Source: a bacterium (GTDB lineage Bacteria > Zhuqueibacterota > QNDG01 > JAGLOF01). From it: DNA of 46,352 bases. Positions within the stretch are counted from its first letter, which is position 1, and each line of letters begins with the position of its first letter. The notes under the pieces are model-generated. The model saw nothing but the letters and a program-made list of their open reading frames with translations. It was not told where the DNA came from and did no database searches. This document shows, piece after piece, positions 34,425 through 42,294 of the stretch. Location of the stretch: the NCBI GenBank assembly GCA_023139105.1, contig JAGLOF010000063.1, positions 1 to 46,352 on the forward strand, read 5' to 3'. The position numbers and the translations under genes are program-made.

Positions 34425-35660
34425 CTATATTTTTTTTAAGAGTAGACAACCATAAGAATACTCCTCCCCATAATTCCGAAAGAGATCCATCTCCTGCTGC
34501 ATGTCCTCAAAGGCCGGATGAGGTCCATATTGGGTGATGGCCATTTTGAGTTGTGCCTCCATGTCGTCGTAGAATGTCAGCCAGTCGTTTAATGGCAGGA
34601 GAAAGCTGTCGATTACCCTATAACCGGCTTCTTCGGTCTGTTTTATTCGTGTCTCCAGATCGGTGATTGCCGGGTACTCCCTTTCCCAAAATGCTTCGCA
34701 CTCCGCTGAACGCTGTGCTTTGGCCCAGACTGCTTCTGAGATAAAGAGGTGACCGCCGTTTTTTAGATAGGGTTTCCAATCAGCCAGGGCTTTTTCAAAT
34801 CCCATGATGTAGGCGGCACCCTCAGACCAGATCAAGTCAAAATGCTCCTTTTCAAAGGGCAGGGCCGTCATGCTCCCATTCACCGTGGTGATTTGCCTCT
34901 CTAATCCCTGTCTCTTTGATTCTGAATCCAAGTGGTCCAGAAAGGGTTGGTGGTTATCCAGAGCGGTGACCTGGGCTTTGGTGGATTTGGCCAAAAGTAA
35001 AGAGGTCGCACCTTTGCCGCAACCCACATCCAGGATTTCCTGAATAGGGGGATCGGCCTTGATTTGATTGAAAGACCGAAGTGTAGAGGTCTCACTGCCC
35101 GGTCCCTGACGTTTCATCTGACTAAAAACTGCCAGAAAGTTTTCCATGTAGTCGTTGTGATTTTCCATATCCCTTGATACCCATCTTATGTGAATGGTTT
35201 CTTTTTCACTGAACCCCTGCTGCATTAGCCATATTGTATGGGCTTCTGCCGATTGTTTTTCAAAAGCCATGTGCCACGGTTTGAGGCTGTTGTCAGTAGG
35301 TTTTAGCGAAGGAGTCTCTTCGTCTGTTCTATTCAACAAGGCTCTAAGTACTGCGCCAGCCTGCCTGAGGTCTTCAATCTGCCCCTCCAAATCCTGCATT
35401 CGCTGGCGGATTAATGCTGGATTCAACTTTCCCTCCATAAACCGGTGGCATTCTTTCAATGACAGTCCTGCTTTCTGTATCTGCCTCAGGATGATGAGCC
35501 GGTTGATGGCAGCTTCGCTGTATAGGCGATACCGATTTTCCGGGTGTCGTTCCGGTTTAATCAAACCCAGCTTTTCATAATAGAGCAGGGTTGAGCGGGC
35601 TACACCAATCTTTTCTGTGGCTTCTTTGATAGAATATAGTGTCACCAGTTCTTCTTTCAT
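34425..35660 (-). CDS. MerR-family regulator fused to a SAM-dependent methyltransferase
   Basis: A 411-residue fusion. Residues about 8-75 form a MerR helix-turn-helix (LYSIKEATEKIGVARSTLLYYEKLGL, shown in part by IGVARSTLLYYEKLGLIKPE). A coiled-coil helix follows (about 90-125, RMQDLEGQIEDLRQAGAVLR). The rest is a class I methyltransferase: motif I ILDVGCGKGATSLLL, an acidic ALDNHQPF, NGSMTALPFEKEHFDLIWSE and GHLFISEAVWAK. The C-terminal domain replaces the usual small-molecule sensor. It lacks the conserved cysteine set of ArsM, so arsenic methylation is not supported. Its own promoter has the 19-bp spacer typical of MerR control. It converges on the ars operon. Confidence 0.88.
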   Translation of the reverse strand: MKEELVTLYSIKEATEKIGVARSTLLYYEKLGLIKPERHPENRYRLYSEAAINRLIILRQIQKAGLSLKECHRFMEGKLNPALIRQRMQDLEGQIEDLRQAGAVLRALLNRTDEETPSLKPTDNSLKPWHMAFEKQSAEAHTIWLMQQGFSEKETIHIRWVSRDMENHNDYMENFLAVFSQMKRQGPGSETSTLRSFNQIKADPPIQEILDVGCGKGATSLLLAKSTKAQVTALDNHQPFLDHLDSESKRQGLERQITTVNGSMTALPFEKEHFDLIWSEGAAYIMGFEKALADWKPYLKNGGHLFISEAVWAKAQRSAECEAFWEREYPAITDLETRIKQTEEAGYRVIDSFLLPLNDWLTFYDDMEAQLKMAITQYGPHPAFEDMQQEMDLFRNYGEEYSYGCLLLKKI

Positions 35661-35708
35661 CGCTGAGGGTTAGATTGTGTGTTGTTGCTTATTTGGACAT
35701 CCATATAC

Positions 35709-35739
35709 AATATAAACCTAGAACCTGTAGACAGGTCAA
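35709..35739 (-). promoter_or_regulatory. MerR-type promoter with 19-bp spacer and central dyad
   Basis: On the minus strand, TTGACC (35739-35734) and TATATT (35714-35709) are 19 bases apart, the overlong spacing that MerR proteins correct by twisting DNA. Inside the spacer, ACCTGT-AG-ACAGGT (35723-35736) is a perfect dyad, and outer arms AAACCT (35714-35719) and AGGTTT (35741-35746) share almost the same centre. It drives the adjacent MerR-methyltransferase gene. Confidence 0.8.
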
Positions 35740-35832
35740 GAGGTTTCTTTCTTTTCTGTAATAAAATGATTAAATATTGATTTAGCGGGGAATGATACAA
35801 ATTGAAAATAGTGCTAATTTTTCGGTTGCGAA

Positions 35833-36558
35833 ATGTGTAGAAAGGGTGTTAATTGGGACAAGAAGCACCACGACATGACCTTTCAATGTTATCTGCGGAC
35901 ACTACGGCTGGGTCAGGCTTTCGGTCGCATACGTTATGGGGAGAAAGTCATTGAGGCGGCCTATAATTCCGGGTATGAATCGCTGAGCGGTTTTGGGGAA
36001 TCTTTTAGAAATATAATTGGATTTTCACCCCGGGATAGTGTTGTTCAAAAACTGATTGTCATTACGCGGTTAACCACGTCCCTGGGTCCCATGTTGGCTG
36101 GTGTTGTTGATGATCGTCTCTGTCTTCTGGAGTTTGTGGGCCGTCGTATGCTGGAAACACAGATGAAGCGATTGAATTCAAGGCTGAATGCCAGGTGCAT
36201 GCCCGGGCAGCATCCTCTGTTTAATGAACTGAACCGTCAATTACAGGCCTACTTTGATAGCCGGTTAAAGATATTTGACCTTCCCCTGATATTACCTGGC
36301 ACTGATTTCCAGAAAATGACGTGGCAAGGTTTAATGCAAATTCCTTATGGAGAGACACGGTCCTATCAGGAACAGGCTGCGTTTATAGGCCGCCCAAAAG
36401 CCGTTCGGGCCGTGGCCAGCGCTAACGGGGATAACCGTATCGGTATCATCATTCCTTGTCACCGTGTAATCGGCAAAGATGGAAAGCTGGCAGGGTATGG
36501 CGGGGGATTGTGGAGGAAGAAGCGGTTGCTTGAGTTGGAACGGTCGCATCAAGCGTAA
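35833..36558 (+). CDS. Ada-type HTH plus O6-methylguanine-DNA methyltransferase, lacking most of the N-terminal zinc domain
   Basis: A 241-residue protein with an AraC-like helix-turn-helix (about 12-75; EAAYNSGYESLSGFGESFR) and a complete methyltransferase domain that removes alkyl groups from O6-methylguanine. The acceptor Cys is in IIIPCHRVIGKDGKLAGYGG, and the arginine-finger region is RPKAVRAVASANGDN. Full Ada proteins start with a zinc-bound methylphosphotriester sensor. Here only its last Cys-x2-Cys seems left (GCEMCRKGVNW, partly upstream of the ATG), and three stop codons lie just before it. The gene looks 5-prime truncated next to the MerR promoter. No Shine-Dalgarno precedes 35833, so translation is uncertain. 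It could repair DNA but not sense phosphotriesters. Confidence 0.8.
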   Translation: MCRKGVNWDKKHHDMTFQCYLRTLRLGQAFGRIRYGEKVIEAAYNSGYESLSGFGESFRNIIGFSPRDSVVQKLIVITRLTTSLGPMLAGVVDDRLCLLEFVGRRMLETQMKRLNSRLNARCMPGQHPLFNELNRQLQAYFDSRLKIFDLPLILPGTDFQKMTWQGLMQIPYGETRSYQEQAAFIGRPKAVRAVASANGDNRIGIIIPCHRVIGKDGKLAGYGGGLWRKKRLLELERSHQA

Positions 36559-36597
36559 AAAGCATGGCATACGGAGAACGTGGATGCGGCGGAAAAA

Positions 36598-36638
36598 AGT
36601 GGGCACCATATTGCACAGCTGTGCCATTTCATTCAAAG
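36598..36638 (-). pseudogene. 41-bp fragment of an AraC-type helix-turn-helix gene
   Basis: This stretch matches 38531-38571, inside the intact AraC gene, at 38 of 41 positions by eye. On the minus strand it reads LNEMAQLCNMVPT, against LNEMAQLCNMAPT in the intact gene. It begins just beyond the Ada stop and overlaps the end of the next fossil gene. Confidence 0.7.
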
Positions 36639-36898
36639 CGCAGGGTTTCTGTCAACCGGCCATCACCATCATAAGTATTCACATCCTTGGTTTGAGGAGA
36701 CCAGGCCTCATTGACCCAAGCGTAGATAATTTCTTCAGCAACATCCTCGGCGCCGTTGTAACTGTACTCGGTTTTGCTCTTGGTGTCATAGCTCTCTGTA
36801 GCTGTATTGTACTGATAATCAAACTACGCTGATGGGATCTGGCTCATGATTATGCCGGCCATGAGCAGTGTGGTCAGTATCATCGTATTTTGGGCCAT
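36629..36898 (-). pseudogene. fossil paralogue of the YD-like secreted protein
   Basis: From an ATG at 36898 the minus strand encodes a clear signal peptide (NTMILTTLLMAGIIM), then meets TAG at 36826-36824, in frame with a further 64 codons. Those codons read TKSKTEYSYNGAEDVAEEI and DVNTYDGDGRLTE, the same style of repeat as the intact secreted protein next to it (compare IKSRTTYNIENGAEVAQSEI). The frame then runs into the AraC fragment and stops at TGA. The gene has lost its Por tail and carries an internal stop. Confidence 0.72.
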
Positions 36899-36936
36899 GA
36901 TGGGGCTCTTTTTTTTCTATTATTTATTTATACACG

Positions 36937-38136
36937 TTATTTGACGAGCATCATTTTTCTGATCTGGACTTGTCCTCCGGATTTCAGCCGGCAAATATAA
37001 TTGCCACTCGGCAAATCCTCAGCGTTGAATTGAAGGCTGTGCCGGCCCATGGAAAAGCGCCCATTGGCCAGGTTGACGACACGCCGGCCACGCATATCGA
37101 AAATATCTATGGCAATCTCTGTATTTTCAGTCAGTGTAAAGACAATGGTGGTTGATGGGTTGAAGGGATTGGGATAGTTGCACTCCAGGTTGAAGCTGGT
37201 GATGGCTTGTTTCTGGTTCAGGACATCGGTATTGGTTTCATAGGTATAGATTTCTTTCCAAGTGGGCACCCATACTGTGTCTAAAAGCGCCTGTTTTTGG
37301 GCAGATTGAGTTTCTCCATAAGCGCCGTTCATATTAACTTCTATGTTCATTTCATCTTTAAGAAGTATTTGTAGGGCGATTTTTCGGAATTTAGTTGAGT
37401 ATCTTTGGGCATCGATAAAGGCCGCGCCATTCCATATGGCTTCGGTGGAACGTGTCTGAATGCCTTTTTCTAAGTACGAATAGTTGTATTTCTGAAAGGG
37501 ATTCCAGCTACCGTAAATAAATATATCTGTCGTGGATATGGAGATGTCATTGTCAGCGTTGTATTCAAACCGATTTCTTGAACTTTGTTTAAAGGAGACC
37601 GAATTCCATGCACTGACCTGCTCCTCTTCAAGCTTCCCATCTTCGAAATAGATATATTCTATGCGAATCTGATTGGTCCAACCAGTGCCTTCGCGCTTTT
37701 GCGTTGTACGTGAGGTTTTTTTATCTCCATTATAAATGTAGGTTGCTCGGGTGGCATCGTCCCAATCCTCCCCACTATGTTCTTGCCATTTTTCCACAAT
37801 GATGTTCCCGGATGCATCCCTAGTGAGAGTCATTTTTCGAGAAAAATTGAATACGCCTCCAACAATGTTGCCCTTCTCCCAGTACGCAAGTTTGCCTTGG
37901 GAGTCATAGGTAAAGCGTATTTCAGATTGGGCCACTTCTGCACCGTTTTCTATATTGTAGGTCGTCCTGGACTTGATGGTTCCGTCGGTATTGAATTCGG
38001 AAGAAGATCGTGTCGAATGGTTGAAAGTGCTGGTGGAACGGTCATAGGTATAACCATCCGTTACTTTTGGTGCTTTCTCTTCAGATAAGCTCATCATCGG
38101 AATACAGCAGATGAGTAGGAGTGATGAAAATTTCAT
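36937..38136 (-). CDS. secreted YD-like repeat protein with Por sorting tail
   Basis: A 399-residue secreted protein. After a short signal peptide (LLLICCIPMMSLS) comes a region of some 260 residues made of beta-rich repeats in YD/RHS style: SEIRFTYDSQGKLAYWEKG, ATYIYNGDKKTSRTTQK, IRIEYIYFEDGKLEEEQ. The last 80 residues are a type IX secretion tail, starting at CNYPNPFNPSTTIVFTL and ending in strands typical of that domain (LPSGNYICRL, RKMMLVK). It is probably exposed on the cell surface; the partner is unknown. The AraC gene lies 166 bases upstream on the same strand and might control it. A fossil paralogue lies directly downstream. Confidence 0.82.
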   Translation of the reverse strand: MKFSSLLLICCIPMMSLSEEKAPKVTDGYTYDRSTSTFNHSTRSSSEFNTDGTIKSRTTYNIENGAEVAQSEIRFTYDSQGKLAYWEKGNIVGGVFNFSRKMTLTRDASGNIIVEKWQEHSGEDWDDATRATYIYNGDKKTSRTTQKREGTGWTNQIRIEYIYFEDGKLEEEQVSAWNSVSFKQSSRNRFEYNADNDISISTTDIFIYGSWNPFQKYNYSYLEKGIQTRSTEAIWNGAAFIDAQRYSTKFRKIALQILLKDEMNIEVNMNGAYGETQSAQKQALLDTVWVPTWKEIYTYETNTDVLNQKQAITSFNLECNYPNPFNPSTTIVFTLTENTEIAIDIFDMRGRRVVNLANGRFSMGRHSLQFNAEDLPSGNYICRLKSGGQVQIRKMMLVK

Positions 38137-38302
38137 GGTCTGTCTCCTTACTTTGATATGGACTCAACGGCTAAAGTGCCTTGTTGAATTCAAAGAATCA
38201 AATAAGGCAGGCTAAAGCAAATTTTGGCACTGAAGATTCTTGAAAGGTTTCTAAAGATTCATGGAATTGAGCAAGAAAATGTGAGGAATTGTGTGTTGTC
38301 GA

Positions 38303-39172
38303 TTATGCAGTAGTGGATATGGCGTTTTTAAATGCAGTGGGCGTCATGCCCATGATTTTTTTGAAATGGCGGTAGAAGTTGGAGCCGTTGTTATAACCGC
38401 ATCGTAAGTAGGCCTCAGTAAAATTTCCATTTTCCTCTGTAATAATTTTACAGACTTTTTCAATTCGTATTTCTGTTAATAGGCTGGAAAATGTCTTTTG
38501 GGTGCTGTGCTTGAAGAAGCGACAGAATGCAGTGGGTGCCATATTGCATAGCTGTGCCATTTCATTCAAAGTGATGGGCTTGTGATAATTGTCCAGCATA
38601 TACTCAAAAACTTTATTCAGCCCAAGGCGGTTTTTCCGTCCGCTTACAGGGGTTGCCGAGGACGACAGCTTGATAACAGTCTTGGACGCAGCCAGGCGGT
38701 TAAGCAGCGCCATGAAAAAGAGAATGCGGTCTGCATCTTTCTTGTCTTCGCTGCTTTTGATCAGTGAGAGCAGAGATTTTGTCTGAATGCTCGATATTTT
38801 TAATCCAAAATTCATGGCGGAAATCAGTTGGTGAATCACTTGCAGTTCCGGCAGCTTCTCTGTAATCTCAAGAAAGGGACTGTCGTTGAAGAAAATGGAG
38901 ATGGCGCGGGCATTGATTGACGGAATCGATTGTGCGGTCAATACTTCGTCTCTTATTACATGGGGCAGGTTTTTCCCAAACAGAAGTACATCACCCGGTT
39001 TGAATTTATTCAGATTGTGCCCGGCGATCAATGTCCCGCTTCCTTTCAGGATGATGGTGATCTGGCAGTCTTCATGATAATGAACGGGATCAAAAAAATG
39101 GGGCAGGTCCCAATGTGCAATTCGGATGCTGTGGTCTTTCAGTCGAGGAACTTTAAAATAAAGCGGCTCCAC
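38303..39172 (-). CDS. AraC-family regulator with cupin domain
   Basis: A 289-residue regulator. The N-terminal cupin (about 20-100) has PVHYHEDCQITIILKGSG and KPGDVLLFGKNLPHVI, as in sugar-sensing AraC proteins. The C-terminal double helix-turn-helix (about 190-285) reads ITLNEMAQLCNMAPTAFCRF, then YLRCGYNNGSNFYRHFKKIM with GMTPTAF. The start is GTG at 39172, with AAGGA ten bases upstream. It probably controls the secreted protein gene downstream on the same strand, or nearby sugar genes now lost. A 41-base near copy of its helix-turn-helix region lies at 36598. Confidence 0.88.
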   Translation of the reverse strand: MEPLYFKVPRLKDHSIRIAHWDLPHFFDPVHYHEDCQITIILKGSGTLIAGHNLNKFKPGDVLLFGKNLPHVIRDEVLTAQSIPSINARAISIFFNDSPFLEITEKLPELQVIHQLISAMNFGLKISSIQTKSLLSLIKSSEDKKDADRILFFMALLNRLAASKTVIKLSSSATPVSGRKNRLGLNKVFEYMLDNYHKPITLNEMAQLCNMAPTAFCRFFKHSTQKTFSSLLTEIRIEKVCKIITEENGNFTEAYLRCGYNNGSNFYRHFKKIMGMTPTAFKNAISTTA

Positions 39173-39361
39173 AAGGGTGTGTCCTTACATGAGTGGATAG
39201 GTTGTAAATCCTCTCAATCTATGATCTGCTTTAAACTTCTGCAAGGTGTTTTTCAATATTTTGTATGAATTTAGTGCTTTTGGCAGTGAATTTGTTAACA
39301 TAGTATATAAATTGGTTAATCTGCATGTAGAATTTATTCAAATTGAGGGCTATTTTACTAA

Positions 39362-39586
39362 CTGGAGACTCTATTAGAAATTAATCGAAGCATTGCTATT
39401 ATTAGAACGGAGGAACTCTACAATCTGAAGGAAGATCCTGAAGAATGGCGCAACCTGGCTTCGATCCCGGAGCATAGTGCTCTGAAGGCGCAGCTCAAGG
39501 GCATGATTCCATCGGAACGCCATGAATTTGTGAAAACAGATCCCATCCGCTGGGAGGATGTGCTTTCGGGCAAGGTGGCTTTTTAA
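39362..39586 (+). pseudogene. C-terminal remnant of a sulfatase
   Basis: An open stretch without a start, preceded in frame by TAA, reads TEELYNLKEDPEEWRNLAS, then HSALKAQLKGMIPSE, and ends at TAA (39584). This is the usual C-terminus of secreted type I sulfatases (ELYDLxxDPxEWxNLA). The catalytic domain with its Cys/Ser formylglycine site is absent. The surrounding gap (39173-39656) holds nothing else that I recognise, apart from AT-rich leader sequence upstream of the AraC gene. Confidence 0.75.
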
Positions 39587-39656
39587 TTCTTTGATGTTCA
39601 GATATTCAAATAATGAGACAAGACTTAGGAACGTAATTTTTGAGTAAGGAGCCACA

Positions 39657-39992
39657 ATGTTCAGCACTAAGACATACATCCGTCGGCGAATGGCACTGCA
39701 ACAAAGAATAGATTCCGGCATTGTCCTGCTAATGGGCAATGAAGAGAGTTCTATGAACTATGAGGCCAATGTCTATCGATTCAGGCAGGACAGTACATTC
39801 CTTTATTATTTTGGCCTGAACCGGGCGGGTCTTGTTGGGATTATTGATTTGGATAATGGAGAACAGTACCTTTTTGGTAATGATTTTACAATTGATGATT
39901 TTGTGATTACCTCAGAGGGGTACAGGTTGATTGGCAAGCCAAAGCCCAAAACCATTGAAGATGTTGAAAACTGTAAAACGCAGGGAGTTTGA
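39657..39992 (+). pseudogene. truncated aminopeptidase P (N-terminal domain only)
   Basis: The first 88 or so codons match the N-terminal AMP_N domain of Xaa-Pro aminopeptidase: MFSTKTYIRRR, VLLMGNEESSMNYEANVYRF, RQDSTFLYYFGLNRAG, LFGNDFTIDDFV. Full enzymes continue for some 350 residues with the metal-binding pita-bread domain. Here the frame instead runs into an unrelated tail (GYRLIGKPKPKTIEDVE) and stops at TGA, two bases before the DPP IV start. A good leader (AAGGAGCC) is kept. The product could not cleave peptides. The order pepP-DPP IV suggests an old operon for proline-rich peptides. Confidence 0.78.
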
Positions 39993-39993
39993 A

Positions 39994-42291
39994 ATGAATC
40001 GATTTAAAAATATTTTTCGGAATTCCAGTTTAAATGCAGCGCTGAGTCTGCCGTGGAAGGCACTGTGCATTGTCCTCATGTTGGTGTTTATTGCCACGGC
40101 CGGTGCGCAGTCGGGTGGGCAGGACAAGTTAACCCTTGAACGCATCTACAGGGACAATGATTTCAGGTCCAATCGCTTCGGCCCCGCCCGATGGCTGGAG
40201 GACGGATCGGGTTACACGACGCTGGAGCGCTCTGCAGCCTTTGACCATGCCAGAGATATTGTCAAGTATGCGCCGGAAACTGGTGAACGTAATGTTTTAG
40301 TCGATGCAAAGCAGTTGGTGCCCCGGGGGATGGACAAACCCTTGCGGATTGCCGATTATCACTGGTCCACAGATGGCAGGAAACTCCTCATCTTCACCAA
40401 TACCGCCCGTGTGTGGCGTTATCATACCCGGGGGGATTACTGGGTATTGGACTTGAATTCAGGCAATCTGCAGCAGCTGGGCAGATTCGCCCAGTCGTCC
40501 ACCATGATGTTCGCCAAGTTCTCTCCTCAGGGGGACCGTGTCGCCTATGTAGTGAAGAACAATATCTATGTGGAATCGCTTCACAGCCCGGCCTTAATTC
40601 AGTTGACCCATGACGGGTCGGAACGTTATGTCAACGGGACTTTTGACTGGGTCTACGAAGAGGAACTGAGCTGCCGCGATGGCTTCAGATGGAGTCCTGG
40701 CGGGAAGCATATCGCCTACTGGCAATCGGATACAGAGGGGACAGGCATCTTTTATCTGATCAATAATATCGATTCACTCTATTCCAAGCCCATGCCTTTT
40801 CCTTATCCTAAAGTGGGCACCACCAACTCGGCGGTTAAAGTGGGCGTCGTGTCTGCTGTCGGTGGAGAAACCCGGTGGTTCGATATTCCCGGTGATCCCC
40901 GGAATAACTATCTGGCCAGAATGGAATTCATCCCCAATTCACATGAAGTCATGGTGCAGCAGCTCAACCGACTGCAGAACACCAACCGTGTCTGGATAGG
41001 CGATATTCACAGCATGGCGCTGAAGAACATTCTCACTGACAAAGATGACGCCTTTCTGGATATCCATGACAATATTCAATGGCTGGATAAAGCCCGGTAT
41101 TTTACCTGGACTAGTGAAAAGGACGGCTGGCTGCATCTCTATAAGGTTTCCAGGGACGGGCAGAAGATGAGGCTCATCACCAAGGGTGATTTTGATGTGG
41201 TGAATATCAACTGCATTGATGAAAAGGGCGGCTATGTCTATTATATCGCCTCTCCGGCCAACTATACCCAGCGTTATCTCTACAGAAGCCGAATCAATGG
41301 CCGGGGGAAGGTGGAACGCATCACGCCTCAGGATCTCACCGGGCAATCGGCCTATCAAATGTCGCCTGACGCCAAATGGGCTATTGCCACCTATCAGAAC
41401 GTCACAACGCCGCCCCGCATCAGTGTGGTCAGCCTCCCCAAACACAGGGAAGTGACCCTGCTTGAAGACAATGCTGAACTGAAAGATAAATACCAGGCCC
41501 TGAAGCTTTTACCCAAGTCCTTTTTCAGAATTGACATCGGTGATGTGGTGCTGGACGCCTGGATGATCAAGCCCCGCAATTTTGATCCGGCCAGGAAGTA
41601 TCCGCTGATATTTTTTATCTATGGTGAACCGGCGGGTTCCACGGTGCAGAACAATTGGGGCGGTGGACAGTTGTGGGATCAGTACATGGCTCAGCAGGGC
41701 TATATTGTAGTGAGTGTGGACAATCGGGGGACGCGGGTGCCCAGAGGGCGGGAGTGGCGCAAGTGCATTTATCGCCAGATTGGCATACTGGCCGCTCATG
41801 ATCAGGCCAAGGCGGCCAGGGAAATCTTCAAACGTTTTGATTTTATCGATACGGACCGCATTGGCATGTGGGGATGGAGCGGCGGCGGGCAGATGACCAT
41901 GAACTGTCTGTTCCGTTATCCTGAAATCTACCACACCGGTATTGCCGTCTCCTTTGTCTCTGATCAGCGATTGTATGACACCATCTATCAAGAACGCTAC
42001 ATGGGCCTGCCCGATGACAATGAAGCCGGCTATCGCGACGGCTCGCCCATCACCCACGCTTACAATCTCCAGGGCAATCTCATGATCGTTCATGGCACCG
42101 CCGATGACAATGTCCACTATCAAAGTTTTGAGATGCTGGCCAATGAATTAATTAAACATAACAAACTTTTCAGCATGATGTCTTACCCCATGCGCACACA
42201 CAGCATACGGGAGCGGGAAAATACATCGCTGCACCTTAGAAGGACAATGGAAAAGTACTGGTTAGAGAATTTACCGGCAGGCGGGAAATAA
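39994..42291 (+). CDS. secreted dipeptidyl-peptidase IV-type S9 peptidase
   Basis: A 765-residue serine peptidase. The N-terminal segment has a membrane or signal helix (ALCIVLMLVFIATAGAQ). A beta-propeller domain (about 60-490) holds the DPP IV marker DWVYEEELSCRDGFRWSP, whose paired Glu grip the substrate amino terminus. The C-terminal hydrolase domain begins near YPLIFFIYGEPAG; the nucleophile is Ser629 in MWGWSGGGQMT, the Asp lies in HGTADDNVH, and the His in MRTHSIRE. It removes X-Pro or X-Ala dipeptides. The ATG at 39994 follows GGGAG. The frame also extends upstream into the pepP fragment. It looks intact amid fossils and richer in G+C than the left genes. Confidence 0.93.
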   Translation: MNRFKNIFRNSSLNAALSLPWKALCIVLMLVFIATAGAQSGGQDKLTLERIYRDNDFRSNRFGPARWLEDGSGYTTLERSAAFDHARDIVKYAPETGERNVLVDAKQLVPRGMDKPLRIADYHWSTDGRKLLIFTNTARVWRYHTRGDYWVLDLNSGNLQQLGRFAQSSTMMFAKFSPQGDRVAYVVKNNIYVESLHSPALIQLTHDGSERYVNGTFDWVYEEELSCRDGFRWSPGGKHIAYWQSDTEGTGIFYLINNIDSLYSKPMPFPYPKVGTTNSAVKVGVVSAVGGETRWFDIPGDPRNNYLARMEFIPNSHEVMVQQLNRLQNTNRVWIGDIHSMALKNILTDKDDAFLDIHDNIQWLDKARYFTWTSEKDGWLHLYKVSRDGQKMRLITKGDFDVVNINCIDEKGGYVYYIASPANYTQRYLYRSRINGRGKVERITPQDLTGQSAYQMSPDAKWAIATYQNVTTPPRISVVSLPKHREVTLLEDNAELKDKYQALKLLPKSFFRIDIGDVVLDAWMIKPRNFDPARKYPLIFFIYGEPAGSTVQNNWGGGQLWDQYMAQQGYIVVSVDNRGTRVPRGREWRKCIYRQIGILAAHDQAKAAREIFKRFDFIDTDRIGMWGWSGGGQMTMNCLFRYPEIYHTGIAVSFVSDQRLYDTIYQERYMGLPDDNEAGYRDGSPITHAYNLQGNLMIVHGTADDNVHYQSFEMLANELIKHNKLFSMMSYPMRTHSIRERENTSLHLRRTMEKYWLENLPAGGK

Positions 42292-42294
42292 GTG

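Noticed and set aside
34425..35660. ArsM arsenite methyltransferase
   Set aside because: The neighbour is an ars operon, but the conserved cysteines of ArsM are lacking and a MerR domain is fused at the N-terminus.
36479..36832. 117-codon plus-strand frame after Ada
   Set aside because: It runs antisense to the fossil YD-protein gene and overlaps the Ada end in another frame.
41509..42123. 204-codon open frame on the minus strand inside the DPP IV gene
   Set aside because: It mirrors the catalytic domain of an intact S9 peptidase; it has no ribosome site or recognisable domain.
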